Shown: one piece after another, positions 6,048 through 14,002 of the stretch
How the letters are laid out: every line of letters starts with the position of its first letter
Numbering within the stretch: the stretch's first letter is position 1
DNA from: an uncultured Bacillaceae bacterium
Lineage (GTDB): Bacteria > Bacillota > Bacilli > Bacillales > Alkalibacillaceae
Direction of reading: 5' to 3'
Length of the DNA stretch: 17,411 bases
Assembly (NCBI GenBank): GCA_937983065.1
Contig: CALKAL010000114.1
Location: 1-17,411 of the forward strand
Program-made: the position numbers and the translations under genes
Notes under the pieces: model-generated
Databases searched by the model: none
What the model was told of the DNA's origin: nothing
Seen by the model: only the letters and a program-made list of their open reading frames with translations

Positions 6048-7028
6048 TTAATCTATTAAATCATAATAATTTTTCCACTGTTCCACTAATTCCTCTTCTG
6101 AAAAGTGATAAACGTTTTTAAACACTTGATTCGACAAAAGCTTATGATTTGATTTTAATTTGGAATATTGTTCAATAAACTCAAGCAACTTTTGTTCACC
6201 AAACTGATCATATAAAAAGTAAAAAATCGATTCATAAAGAAAATAATCCTCGTACTGCTCTGTATCTCTAAATAATGTAATCTTTTCAGGTTCAATAAAA
6301 ACATCATACATTTCGAGGTTTTCAAATAGATAAATTAAGTTATCTTGAATGGAGCCAGTGAGCCCCATATAATGTTCTGCAGAAATATCGGAGTAGTCAA
6401 CCATATATCTAGATACAAATTCAGCGACACCTTCATGAAACCAATCAGCATCAATACTATCAAAACCAAATGAATGATGAATAAAAGCATGGGTCATTTC
6501 ATGGGCAAAGATTAATCGTAAATCCGCTCTTTCAGTTAAGACAAAATCATCAACATTGATGACAATCGCTTCATTTGAAAGAGATCCTTCTTGGATATTG
6601 AAATTATAATTCGCAAAACGATGCCCAACTAAATAAGATTCACCTGAGTGAATAAAAACAGGGATGGAATGGTTTAATGAGTCATCGAAAAATATTTCTA
6701 TATCCCCAATAACCTGTTCTGCTTCATCGTAAATATATTGATGAGCATCAAAGGCTTTATCAGTTAAATTTAATGTTATATATGTTAATCGTGCCGTATT
6801 CCAATTGAAAAAAGCGGTCTCATCGACTGTTGCAATAGCTGGTACGGCAACATCATCAGAATATTGATCGAAATCCTCTTCATTATTATTTTCTACTAGC
6901 TCACCATTACTTAAATTGTTCATTGTTTGAGAATATTCTAGTTGAACAATTTTAAATAACGAAATGACAAATAAAATCAGTAAAATGAAGGTGGATGTAA
7001 GTAAAGTCCCTTCTCTTTTATTTACCAT
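6048..7028 (-). CDS. Membrane-anchored gluzincin-type zinc metallopeptidase
   Basis: A 326-residue protein started at ATG 7028, after GGGAGAG; the 18 residues of the longer frame lack a ribosome site. Residues 9-30 form one transmembrane segment with positive charge before it, so the bulk should face outside. After an acidic linker (45-60) the catalytic domain carries HEMTH (176-180) and WFHEG (196-200). The spacing from His180 to Glu199 is 18 residues, as in gluzincins where the distal Glu is the third zinc ligand. The arrangement resembles the Peptidase_MA-like group of small Gram-positive membrane peptidases. The substrate is unknown and could be surface proteins or peptides. The gene is monocistronic and divergent from the acyl-CoA ligase. 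Confidence 0.82.
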   Translation of the reverse strand: MVNKREGTLLTSTFILLILFVISLFKIVQLEYSQTMNNLSNGELVENNNEEDFDQYSDDVAVPAIATVDETAFFNWNTARLTYITLNLTDKAFDAHQYIYDEAEQVIGDIEIFFDDSLNHSIPVFIHSGESYLVGHRFANYNFNIQEGSLSNEAIVINVDDFVLTERADLRLIFAHEMTHAFIHHSFGFDSIDADWFHEGVAEFVSRYMVDYSDISAEHYMGLTGSIQDNLIYLFENLEMYDVFIEPEKITLFRDTEQYEDYFLYESIFYFLYDQFGEQKLLEFIEQYSKLKSNHKLLSNQVFKNVYHFSEEELVEQWKNYYDLID

Positions 7029-7053
7029 ACGATTCTCTCCCTTAATTAAACAA

Positions 7054-7062
7054 ATTATAGCA
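7054..7062 (-). promoter_or_regulatory. Extended -10 promoter of the peptidase gene
   Basis: On the minus strand TGC TATAAT (7062-7054), a TGnTATAAT extended -10, about 26 bp before the start codon. No good -35 hexamer is present at 17 bp, as is common with extended -10 promoters. Confidence 0.5.
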
Positions 7063-7109
7063 CGTTTATTCGACCTAATCATTATGGGATTGTTGGCAAA
7101 GGGGTAAGT

Positions 7110-7125
7110 GTTACTCGTTTGTAAC
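7110..7125. promoter_or_regulatory. Short inverted repeat upstream of the acyl-CoA ligase
   Basis: GTTAC (7110-7114) and GTAAC (7121-7125) form a perfect 5-bp inverted repeat around six bases, 47-62 bp before the ligase start and between the divergent genes. It could be an operator; it does not resemble the FadR site I know from Bacillus. Chance occurrence is possible. Confidence 0.25.
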
Positions 7126-7171
7126 TTTAATCATTAAGATGGGAATGAGTACTTCAAAAGGGGAGATTAGT

Positions 7172-8656
7172 GTGCAAAATAGAATAAACTGGATTAATAA
7201 TCGAGCAAAATTATTTCCTAACGATATAGCAATTATTGATGCTGATTCGACTGAGAAGTTTACATATGAAGAAATGAATGAACGTGCAAAAAGATTAGCT
7301 CGTTTTTTATATGCAAAAGGTGTTAGAAAAGGTGACCGTATTGCACTTTTAGCCCCAAATCATGTCAGTTATTTTGACTTGTTATTTGCGAGTATGCATA
7401 TTGGATCTATCTTCGTTCCGTTAAATTGGCGTCTATCAAGTGATGAACTATATTTTGTGATTCATGACTGTTCACCAAGCTTAATTTTTATCCATGACAC
7501 ATTATTAAATGAATATGATTGGATAAAAGAAAAAGAGATTGTCCCAATTAAAAATAATGATTATATTGAAAAGAATTATACAAATGATGAATTACCGCAA
7601 GTAGATTTATATGAAAAAGATCCGTTAGCGATGATTTATACTGGGGGTACAACAGGCAATCCTAAAGGGGCCGTATTAAGTTATCAGTCTATTTTTTGGA
7701 ATGCGATTAATACAATCGTTAGCTGGAATTTAGAAAAAGATGACGTCACATTAACGACGATTCCGATGTTTCATACGGGAGGATTAAATGCCCTTTCTAT
7801 CCCAGTATTAATTATCGGTGGAACGGTCGTTATTCGTTCAAGTTTTAAGCCTGAGGTTGCTATTGAAGATTTAATTAATTATGATTGTACGATCGTTTTA
7901 TTCATCCCGACGATGTACCATATGATTATTCAAACGGAACAATTTAAAAAAGCACAATTTCCAAAAATGAAAGTATTTTTATCGGGAGGTGCTCCTTGTC
8001 CGTTAACGATTTACGATGCGTTTCATCAAAAAGGGTTAAAGTTTAAAGAAGGATTCGGATTAACAGAAGCGGGACCGAATAACTTTTATATTGACCCGGA
8101 AAAAGCAAAAATAAAGCGGGGATCAGTCGGGAAATCGATGATGTTCAATGATATAAAAATTGTCAATGATAATGGCGAAGAAGTCGACTATAACGAAGTC
8201 GGTGAACTTTGGTTAAAGGGATATCATTTATTTGAATATTATTGGAATAACGAAGAGGCAACTTTAGATGTATATGAGGGAGATTGGTTCAAAACCGGAG
8301 ATTTAGCTCGATATGACGAAGATGGGTACGTCTATATTTCTGGTCGTAAAAAAGAAATGATTATTTCCGGTGGTGAAAATGTATATCCATTAGAAATCGA
8401 ACATTGGCTCCAATCCCATGAATGGATTAACGAAGTAGCAGTCATTGGCGTTCCCGATGAGATGGTCGTCGCTTACATCTCTTTCAATGGTGAAAAATTG
8501 TCCGAAGAAGAGCTAATTTCATATTGCGAGAAAAAATTAACCCGATATAAAATTCCGAAAAAATTTATTGCCATTGATGACATTCCAAAAACCCATGTCA
8601 GTAAAATTGACAAAAAAGCGTTAATCGAATATTTTCAATTATTAAGGCAAGAGTAA
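7172..8656 (+). CDS. Acyl-CoA ligase (AMP-forming, ANL superfamily)
   Basis: A 494-residue adenylating enzyme from GTG 7172, which has GGGGAG 6 bases upstream. In-frame ATGs at 7139 and 7145 lack a ribosome site, though an 11-residue longer form is possible. It would activate a carboxylic acid with ATP and load it on CoA. Core motifs are YTGGTTGNPKG (156-166, P-loop), EGFGLTEAGPN (293-303), TGDLARYDEDGYVYISGRKK (375-394, containing the adenine/ribose-binding Asp and hinge) and HVSKI with the C-terminal catalytic Lys at about 478. The C-terminal domain reads GVPDEMVVAYI, where relatives have a few more residues (usually including a Gly-Glu pair) after GVPDE. The substrate is unknown; the upstream regulator and FabG remnants hint at fatty or other organic acid metabolism. 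Confidence 0.88.
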   Translation: MQNRINWINNRAKLFPNDIAIIDADSTEKFTYEEMNERAKRLARFLYAKGVRKGDRIALLAPNHVSYFDLLFASMHIGSIFVPLNWRLSSDELYFVIHDCSPSLIFIHDTLLNEYDWIKEKEIVPIKNNDYIEKNYTNDELPQVDLYEKDPLAMIYTGGTTGNPKGAVLSYQSIFWNAINTIVSWNLEKDDVTLTTIPMFHTGGLNALSIPVLIIGGTVVIRSSFKPEVAIEDLINYDCTIVLFIPTMYHMIIQTEQFKKAQFPKMKVFLSGGAPCPLTIYDAFHQKGLKFKEGFGLTEAGPNNFYIDPEKAKIKRGSVGKSMMFNDIKIVNDNGEEVDYNEVGELWLKGYHLFEYYWNNEEATLDVYEGDWFKTGDLARYDEDGYVYISGRKKEMIISGGENVYPLEIEHWLQSHEWINEVAVIGVPDEMVVAYISFNGEKLSEEELISYCEKKLTRYKIPKKFIAIDDIPKTHVSKIDKKALIEYFQLLRQE

Positions 8657-8663
8657 TGCCGTT

Positions 8664-8706
8664 AAAAAGCTTGGTATTAGAATAATATCTAATACCAAGC
8701 TTTAAT
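8664..8706. terminator. Bidirectional terminator, 16-bp perfect stem
   Basis: 8666-8681 and 8688-8703 are perfect inverted copies (core AAGCTTGGTATTAGA) around a 6-base loop ATAATA. T-rich tails exist on both strands. It separates the convergent ligase and membrane-protein genes. Confidence 0.85.
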
Positions 8707-8714
8707 TATATTCA

Positions 8715-9401
8715 TTACATATTCTCTTTAACCGTTTTCAAATAAATCACATCGATGGCGATTAACAATAAGGTCATAAAAAAGATTGAAAAAATTTGTG
8801 ATATGCCTGTAAAAGTTGAGTAGAGGGCACTTAACATAATTGAAAAAGATAGGACAGGACTAACGATATTATAAGCTTTATAATAAGCTTTTAGCATGAC
8901 ATATTTTTCTCCGTCATCCATTTTGTCAAATAAGTCTTCTGGGGATCTAATCTCTTCTAATTTTCTCTCTGGGTACATTTTAACCATAATAAGAGCTAAT
9001 CCTTGCTGAACGATGAATATAATTCCTATCATAATGAGCGCATAAAAAACAATTCCCGGGTGACTATCCCTTAAAACAATAAAACCGGTTGCTGTTGCAA
9101 ATAGAAAAATAGCAAAAGCAATTCTAATACTTAAAGTAATGTTTGAATAAATTCGTTCTTTATTTGTATTGTGTTCATCTTCATCTTCAAAAGAAACTGT
9201 TTGTTGAATGAGCTTTTTTAATTTGAACCACAACACTATTCCAATTATTAAAATTAAACTACCGACGACATTTAATAGAATAATAACGAGATCATATGAT
9301 TCAATGATGCGATTAAAAATTATTCCGTCATTCCAAATATTATCATATACAATTAAGCCGACCATTAATAAAAAGCCTGTAGTACCAATCAATTTCATCA
9401 T
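8715..9401 (-). CDS. Six-segment membrane protein paired with an XRE regulator, possibly DUF3169
   Basis: A 228-residue integral membrane protein with hydrophobic segments at about 4-20, 38-60, 90-110, 115-140, 180-198 and 203-222. Acidic cytoplasmic loops (FEDEDEHN, about 72-79) separate helices 2 and 3. The layout is like the DUF3169 membrane proteins that often follow small XRE genes in Firmicutes, but I cannot confirm the family. The start ATG overlaps the TGA of the preceding regulator gene as ATGA, after GAGGAGG, so the two proteins are translationally coupled and probably work together. A second ATG follows immediately. No enzyme motif is visible. A plausible role is to sense the envelope or to provide immunity or stress response; this is inference. 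Confidence 0.8.
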   Translation of the reverse strand: MMKLIGTTGFLLMVGLIVYDNIWNDGIIFNRIIESYDLVIILLNVVGSLILIIGIVLWFKLKKLIQQTVSFEDEDEHNTNKERIYSNITLSIRIAFAIFLFATATGFIVLRDSHPGIVFYALIMIGIIFIVQQGLALIMVKMYPERKLEEIRSPEDLFDKMDDGEKYVMLKAYYKAYNIVSPVLSFSIMLSALYSTFTGISQIFSIFFMTLLLIAIDVIYLKTVKENM

Positions 9402-9601
9402 AACTCTTCCTCCTCAAATAAAAAGACATTTTCAACGGGTTCATTAAAAACTCTCGCAATTCGAACAGCAATAATTAATGAGGGCATATATTCACCGCGT
9501 TCAATTAGACTGACGGTTTGTCTAGAAATCTTTGCTTTTTTAGCTAATTGAGTTTGGTTTAAACTTTCCCTTGCCCTCAATTCTTTTAAGCGATTTTTCA
9601 A
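9398..9601 (-). CDS. Small XRE-family transcriptional regulator
   Basis: A 67-residue protein consisting only of a Cro/C1-type helix-turn-helix. QTQLAKKAKISRQTVSLIER (about 16-35) contains both core helices, and the PSLIIAVRIARVFNEPVENVF end is typical of this compact subgroup. It starts with TTG 9601, 6 bases after GGAGGGG, and its stop overlaps the start of the membrane protein gene. The promoter region upstream contains three evenly spaced direct repeats, the most likely binding sites for this protein, so the pair is probably autoregulated. Having no second domain, it may be controlled by its membrane partner. Confidence 0.88.
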   Translation of the reverse strand: MKNRLKELRARESLNQTQLAKKAKISRQTVSLIERGEYMPSLIIAVRIARVFNEPVENVFLFEEEEL

Positions 9602-9623
9602 TTGACGCCCCTCCTTTTGTTTT

Positions 9624-9652
9624 ATTATATATAAAATTAGTCAAAATGACAA
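9624..9652 (-). promoter_or_regulatory. Sigma-A promoter of the XRE/membrane-protein operon
   Basis: On the minus strand TTGTCA (9652-9647), exactly 17 bp, then perfect TATAAT (9629-9624), 23 bp before the TTG start codon. Confidence 0.7.
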
Positions 9653-9689
9653 TGATATTAGTCAAAAATGATATAATAATAGTCAAAAG
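9636..9689. repeat. Three ATTAGTCAAAA direct repeats at 21-bp spacing, candidate operator
   Basis: Copies start at 9636 (ATTAGTCAAAAT), 9657 (ATTAGTCAAAAA) and 9678 (AATAGTCAAAAG). The spacing is exactly 21 bp, two turns of the helix, so all lie on one face of the DNA. The first copy fills the spacer between -35 and -10, the second lies just upstream of the -35, and the third lies further upstream towards the divergent ABC genes. This suits cooperative repression by the adjacent XRE protein. Confidence 0.6.
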
Positions 9690-9741
9690 AGATATTGTGC
9701 CCTCAGTCTGCAGTCGGAAGTAAAAATTATACCTAAGTCGG

Positions 9742-9770
9742 TTACCGATTGAATCACATGCTGGTAAAAT
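9742..9770 (+). promoter_or_regulatory. Promoter of the ABC transporter operon
   Basis: TTACCG (9742-9747), 17-bp spacer ending in TGG, then TAAAAT (9765-9770), so an extended -10 with a weak -35. A perfect 5-1-5 palindrome (TCGGT T ACCGA, 9738-9748) overlaps the -35 and might be an operator. Confidence 0.4.
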
Positions 9771-9802
9771 AAATATAAATCATTGGAAAGGGAGTAAGAA
9801 AA

Positions 9803-10774
9803 GTGGAGCGAGAAGCCGTTGTAGAAGTTAAAAATATTCATAAGCAGTATAAAAAAAGAAAGTCAAAAGAGATTGTTAAAGCGGTTGATGGTGTGAGCTT
9901 TAACGTTTATAAAGGAGAAATTCTCGGGTTGTTAGGTCCGAATGGGGCAGGAAAAACGACGACAATTAAAACGATTTGCGGTCTTTTAAAAGCGAATGAT
10001 GGAGAAGTATTCATTAACGGCGTCGACGTGAGAAAAGAACGTCTAAAAGCCCTACAATATATTAGTGCTGTCCTTGAAGGAAACCGTAATTTATATTGGC
10101 GTTTAACAGCTCGGGAAAATTTAGAATATTTTGCAGGGAATCGGGGTCATTCTCGAAAATCCGTTCAAGAGAAAATCGACAAATTACTTCATCAATTTCA
10201 CTTGAAGGATAAAGAGAATGAAATCGTGAGTAACTTAAGTCGTGGGATGCAGCAAAAACTTGCAATCGCAGTCGCTCTTTTAGCTGATAGTGAAGTATTA
10301 TTACTTGATGAGCCAACGCTTGGTCTTGATGTAGAAACGAGTTATGAAGTAAGAGAAATTTTAAAAGATATCGTTAAAGAAAACGGAAAGACGATTATTA
10401 TTAGTACCCATGACATGCCTGTCGTTCAAGATCTTTGTGAAAGAACGGTCATTATTAATAAAGGAAAAGTCGTTGCTGATGAAAATGTGGAAAACTTAAT
10501 TAAGCTTTTTGAAACGAGTGCCTATTCTTTCACCCTTGGTACACCACTGTCAGAAAAACAAATTCAAATGTTAGATGAGACAATTCCTATTTATGAATAT
10601 ATTGATGATGAATTACACGTCACGATGGAGCAAGAAGATGATCTTTATAAAGTGATGGATATTTTAAAAAGTGATGCGACAAGCATTGAAAAAATTGATC
10701 GAGCAACCGTTGATTTTGAGCAAGTATTTTTAACACTTATTAAGGATGGTGAAGAAGATGTCGTCGTTTCTTAA
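9803..10774 (+). CDS. ABC transporter ATP-binding protein (ABC-2 exporter type)
   Basis: A 323-residue ATPase from GTG 9803, 8 bases after AAAGGGAG. The Walker A motif GPNGAGKT is at 45-52, the signature LSRGMQQ at 145-151, Walker B VLLLDEP at 165-171, and the switch histidine at 203 (STHD). Where many ATPases have the Q-loop glutamine, this one reads LEGNRNLYWR (91-100), as in the DrrA-like drug-export branch. After about residue 220 follows the ~100-residue C-terminal extension usual for that branch. It energises the permease encoded by the next gene, whose frame it overlaps. The cargo is unknown; drugs, peptides or lipids are all possible. The operon diverges from the XRE/membrane-protein pair, so joint regulation is possible but not shown. 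Confidence 0.92.
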   Translation: MEREAVVEVKNIHKQYKKRKSKEIVKAVDGVSFNVYKGEILGLLGPNGAGKTTTIKTICGLLKANDGEVFINGVDVRKERLKALQYISAVLEGNRNLYWRLTARENLEYFAGNRGHSRKSVQEKIDKLLHQFHLKDKENEIVSNLSRGMQQKLAIAVALLADSEVLLLDEPTLGLDVETSYEVREILKDIVKENGKTIIISTHDMPVVQDLCERTVIINKGKVVADENVENLIKLFETSAYSFTLGTPLSEKQIQMLDETIPIYEYIDDELHVTMEQEDDLYKVMDILKSDATSIEKIDRATVDFEQVFLTLIKDGEEDVVVS

Positions 10775-11534
10775 TTTAATCACAGCAAATACGAGAAAGG
10801 AATTTATTGAATTAAAAAGATACTTTCCAAATACATTAAGTATGATTTTTACGTTTTACTTTATCTTTTTAGCGATGTTATTAGGGATTCATGCGATTGG
10901 GGATCCATCTCAGGCGGAAATGAATATTCAATATGCGATTGTCAGCTATGTCTTCTGGTTTTTAACGTTAATGGCTCTACAGGATGTTGGGTATGTGATC
11001 ATGCTTGAGGCGACCCGAGGAACTTTAGAACAGCTTTATATGTCGCCAAAAGGAATGTGGAAAATATTATTGTCCCGATTTATCGGAAACTTGTTTTTAT
11101 ATAGTGTCATCCTAACATTCCTATTGTTTTTATCAATGCTTACAGCTGGTCAATGGCTGAATTTAAAGCCAACCATTGTCGTTCCGCTATTATTAATTAC
11201 GTTAGTGAGCATTGTCGGAGCAGGATATATGATTGCTGGATTATGTGTTATTTTCAAGCAAATCCAATCGTTTTTGCAAATCCTTCAATTTATCCTTATG
11301 GGGTTAGTTTTTGTCCCGTTATCTGTTGCACCATTTTTAGTTGCTGCTCCTTTCGTAAAGGGAGTCGATATGATTAGACATGTAATGATAGAGAATTACA
11401 CTTGGCTAGATTTTGCTTGGACAGATTATGCTATTTTAATTGGTAACTCGGTTGTTTATTTACTAATAGGACTATTCATTTACTTAAAATGTGAAAAAAT
11501 CGCAATGGAAAGAGGATTGTTGAACCAATATTAA
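10758..11534 (+). CDS. ABC-2 type transporter permease
   Basis: A 258-residue membrane protein with about six transmembrane segments, the usual ABC-2 exporter half. The N-terminal cytoplasmic stretch ANTRKEFIELKRYFPN precedes helix 1 (about residues 28-47), and the last helix ends with a basic tail. The start is taken as ATG 10758, with GGTGA 5 bases upstream. The in-frame ATG at 10746 has its only AGG directly adjoining it and is less likely. The gene overlaps the ATPase gene by 17 bases, so synthesis of the two subunits is coupled. It forms the membrane channel of the exporter. No accessory or substrate gene follows; a terminator comes next. Confidence 0.9.
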   Translation: MSSFLNLITANTRKEFIELKRYFPNTLSMIFTFYFIFLAMLLGIHAIGDPSQAEMNIQYAIVSYVFWFLTLMALQDVGYVIMLEATRGTLEQLYMSPKGMWKILLSRFIGNLFLYSVILTFLLFLSMLTAGQWLNLKPTIVVPLLLITLVSIVGAGYMIAGLCVIFKQIQSFLQILQFILMGLVFVPLSVAPFLVAAPFVKGVDMIRHVMIENYTWLDFAWTDYAILIGNSVVYLLIGLFIYLKCEKIAMERGLLNQY

Positions 11535-11569
11535 TTATAGTAAGACTTTAAATAACGTTACAATATTGT

Positions 11570-11620
11570 CCCTAAAAAGCTAGCTTACAAAGTTAACTTT
11601 TTAGGGATTGTTTATTTTTA
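11570..11620 (+). terminator. Terminator of the ABC operon
   Basis: CCCTAAAAAG (11570-11579) pairs with CTTTTTAGGG (11597-11606), with an extra inner stem (TAGCTT/AAGTTA), followed by a T-rich tail. The promoter of the next gene follows. Confidence 0.8.
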
Positions 11621-11648
11621 TAAGGCGAGCCAAAATGCGTTTTTTTAA

Positions 11649-11678
11649 ATGACATAAACAGATGCGTTTGCATATATT
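11649..11678 (+). promoter_or_regulatory. Possible promoter of the EamA permease gene
   Basis: ATGACA (11649-11654), 18-bp spacer, TATATT (11673-11678), 37 bp before the start codon. An alternative pair is TTGCAT and TAAGAT, closer to the gene. Confidence 0.35.
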
Positions 11679-11714
11679 AAGATTCCTTGTAAGATGGAAA
11701 GGGGAGGTGACATC

Positions 11715-12641
11715 ATGCTTCGATCATATCTATTTGTCATGATTGCAGTCGTTATTTATGCAGGTAACTTAATTGTCGGGAAAGCGATTAACGATTTGCC
11801 ACCGATTACGATTTCATTTTTTCGTACGGCGATTGCTTTTTTAGTCGTTCTCCCCTTTGCTTATAAACAATTTAAAGAACATCATGATGTGTTAAAAAGC
11901 AATTGGAAGCCACTATTAGGCATTGGTATAACTGGAATTGCATTATTTAATGTGTTCGTCTATTTATCTTTAAACTTTACGACGACGACGAATGCGGGAA
12001 TAATGGAAGCGACAACCCCAGTGTTTACGATTATATTAGGTTACATATTTTTAAGTGAACGGCTAAAGAAAATGCAATTATTCGGTGTTTTTATTTCTTT
12101 AATCGGCGCCATTTGGGTCCTTACAAACGGTAATTTGGAGTCATTATTTTCTTTAAATTATAATATCGGGGATTTATTTATGATTGTCGCTGTTATTATT
12201 TGGTCGATTTTTTCGATTCTCGTCAAACTACACAATCATAAATATCCTGTGCTAGGTGGCTTATTGGTTATGCTCGGGTTTGGGTTAGTCATTCTTATAC
12301 CGCTCGTTATTGGGGAATGGTTAGTTCTTGGCTTCCCAAGTGGACTTGCAGATTTTAATTTGTGGTTAGGACTTATTTATTTAGGTATTTTCCCATCTTT
12401 TATTGCTTTAATGTTATGGAATAAAAGTGTATCAGATTTAGGGCCGTCATTATCTAGCGTATTTTTAAACTTTCTTCCTTTCTTTACGGCGATCGGTGCG
12501 ATTGTGTTTTTAGATGAAAGTTTAGTAATGGCACAAATACTTGGAGGATTGATTGTTATTTTCGGAGTTTTATTAGTCAATATCGATTTTAAAAAATGGT
12601 TCAATCGAAGGAATTTGAAGCAAGAAAATAAGTCGGCCTAA
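11715..12641 (+). CDS. EamA/DMT-family permease
   Basis: A 308-residue membrane protein with ten hydrophobic segments arranged as two five-helix EamA repeats (about residues 1-140 and 150-290), the drug/metabolite transporter superfamily layout. The first half contains TTTTNAGIMEATTPVFTIIL, and the second ends with the basic tail KKWFNRRNLK. The start is ATG 11715 after GGGGAGGTGA; the upstream in-frame ATG at 11694 overlaps this ribosome site. Members export amino acids, metabolites or drugs by proton antiport, or import small metabolites. The substrate cannot be told from sequence. It is monocistronic, with its own terminator, and convergent with mreBH. Confidence 0.9.
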   Translation: MLRSYLFVMIAVVIYAGNLIVGKAINDLPPITISFFRTAIAFLVVLPFAYKQFKEHHDVLKSNWKPLLGIGITGIALFNVFVYLSLNFTTTTNAGIMEATTPVFTIILGYIFLSERLKKMQLFGVFISLIGAIWVLTNGNLESLFSLNYNIGDLFMIVAVIIWSIFSILVKLHNHKYPVLGGLLVMLGFGLVILIPLVIGEWLVLGFPSGLADFNLWLGLIYLGIFPSFIALMLWNKSVSDLGPSLSSVFLNFLPFFTAIGAIVFLDESLVMAQILGGLIVIFGVLLVNIDFKKWFNRRNLKQENKSA

Positions 12642-12647
12642 TTAAAT

Positions 12648-12695
12648 AAGCCTCAAAAGCCATTCTAATGAATTCGCTTTTGAGGCTTGATTTTT
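12648..12695. terminator. Terminator between EamA gene and mreBH
   Basis: A perfect 13-bp stem, AAGCCTCAAAAGC (12648-12660) with GCTTTTGAGGCTT (12676-12688), followed by GATTTTTAAT on the plus strand. The minus-strand side is also AT-rich, so it may serve both convergent genes. Confidence 0.85.
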
Positions 12696-12700
12696 AATAA

Positions 12701-13708
12701 TTATTTATTAGCTTTCTCTAGCTTATGAATCATTTGTAATGACTTGCCTGTTCCAATGGCGACACATTCGATTGGATTTTCAGCAATATGAACAGGGACA
12801 TCGAGTTCATCGGAAAGCCATTGTTTCATACCTTTCAAAGAGGCGCCTCCACCAGTTAGCATAATTCCGTGATCGACAATATCTCCACTTAATTCAGGCG
12901 GACAGCTTTCTAAAGTCGAGCGGATAGCTTCAAGAATATGTTCCAATGGCTCCCGTAACGCTTTTTGGATTTCTGTTGATTCAAGCGTAACTGTTTTCGG
13001 TAAACCCGTTACTAAATCTCGCCCACGAACATCGTATTCAATAAGTTCGTGTTCAACTGGAGCGTATCCGATTTCAATTTTTATATTTTCTGCCGTTCTT
13101 TCCCCGATTAAGACGTTATATTTTTTCCGAACATGTTGGATAATGGCCGAATCGAAATGGTCACCACCTGTTCGAATTGATTTAGCCGAAACGATACCGC
13201 CAAAGGAAATAATAGCGACTTCACTCGTACCACCACCGATATCAACGACGACGTTTGCTACAGGTTCATCAACAGGAAGTCCTGCACCAATTGCAGCTGC
13301 CAGTGGTTCTTCAATAATATGAACATTTTTAGCACCGTACTCTTTAATTGCATTTTCTATCGCGCGGCGTTCAACAGACGTTGAGCCAGTTGGAGCACAG
13401 ACGACAACATTCGGTTTTCTTAATGACGTACCGAGTCGTTTACTCACTTTTTTCAACATCGTACTTAACATTTGCGCAGTTACTTCATAATCTGCAATGA
13501 CGCCGTTTTTTAACGGACGAATTGATTCTATATTTGCAGGTGTCTTCCCGATCATTTCCTTCGCTTCATTACCGACTGCTAAAACTTTTCTCGTTTTTGC
13601 ATCAACCGCAACAACAGACGGTTCATTATAAACAATTCCTTTACTTTTACTGTAAATAAGTAGATTCGCTGTTCCTAGGTCAATTCCAATATCTACACTC
13701 GAAAACAT
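12701..13708 (-). CDS. mreBH: Actin-like cell-shape protein MreBH
   Basis: A 335-residue bacterial actin. It starts MFSSVDIGIDLGTAN (phosphate-1 motif at 6-15), has DIGGGTSEVA (156-165, phosphate-2) and LTGGGASLKG near the C-terminus (adenosine site). It forms membrane-bound filaments that guide lateral cell-wall synthesis. In B. subtilis MreBH directs the hydrolase LytE. Assignment to MreBH rather than MreB or Mbl follows from the matching length and from paralogue-specific stretches recalled from the B. subtilis protein: LRKPNVVVCAPTGST, LPVDEPVANVVVDIGGG, RGRDLVTGLPKT and CPPELSGDIVD. The ATG follows GGAGG by 6 bases. It stands alone, without mreCD, as expected for MreBH. An extended -10 (TGATAAAAT, 13756-13748 on the minus strand) may drive it. 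No sigma-I type promoter was recognised. Confidence 0.95.
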   Translation of the reverse strand: MFSSVDIGIDLGTANLLIYSKSKGIVYNEPSVVAVDAKTRKVLAVGNEAKEMIGKTPANIESIRPLKNGVIADYEVTAQMLSTMLKKVSKRLGTSLRKPNVVVCAPTGSTSVERRAIENAIKEYGAKNVHIIEEPLAAAIGAGLPVDEPVANVVVDIGGGTSEVAIISFGGIVSAKSIRTGGDHFDSAIIQHVRKKYNVLIGERTAENIKIEIGYAPVEHELIEYDVRGRDLVTGLPKTVTLESTEIQKALREPLEHILEAIRSTLESCPPELSGDIVDHGIMLTGGGASLKGMKQWLSDELDVPVHIAENPIECVAIGTGKSLQMIHKLEKANK

Positions 13709-13763
13709 AAGATGCCTCCATATCTCGTCAAATTTCTCCCATAAGTCATTTTATCACTTATTA

Positions 13764-13791
13764 TTGACGAATGGGATTAAAAATATATAAC
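13764..13791 (+). promoter_or_regulatory. Possible upstream promoter of the cysteine-cluster gene
   Basis: TTGACG (13764-13769), 16-bp spacer, TATAAC (13786-13791). It would give a 5' leader of about 200 bases. A second -10-like TATAAT lies at about 13971, closer to the gene, with a poor -35. Apart from these and the mreBH promoter, 13709-14002 shows no clear feature. Confidence 0.35.
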
Positions 13792-14002
13792 AAAAAAGTA
13801 ACAGAGATCGTCCCACTGTAAAATAAGTAGCACATATTCCCTTTTAAATTTGCTAGATTTCTCGATTCGTGATTTGTATAAGCTCATTTTTTGCAAGATA
13901 TCTGCAGAAAATATCAACACTAATTATTTTACAACTACACAATGTTTTTTTCATCTCATATCATTTTCCGTTATAATAAAAGTTAAGCGAAGGATGATGA
14001 AA

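Noticed and set aside
13850..14002. N-terminal extension of the cysteine-cluster protein
   Set aside because: The frame is open, but it lacks a ribosome site, its composition is unlike the protein proper, and it contains promoter-like sequence.
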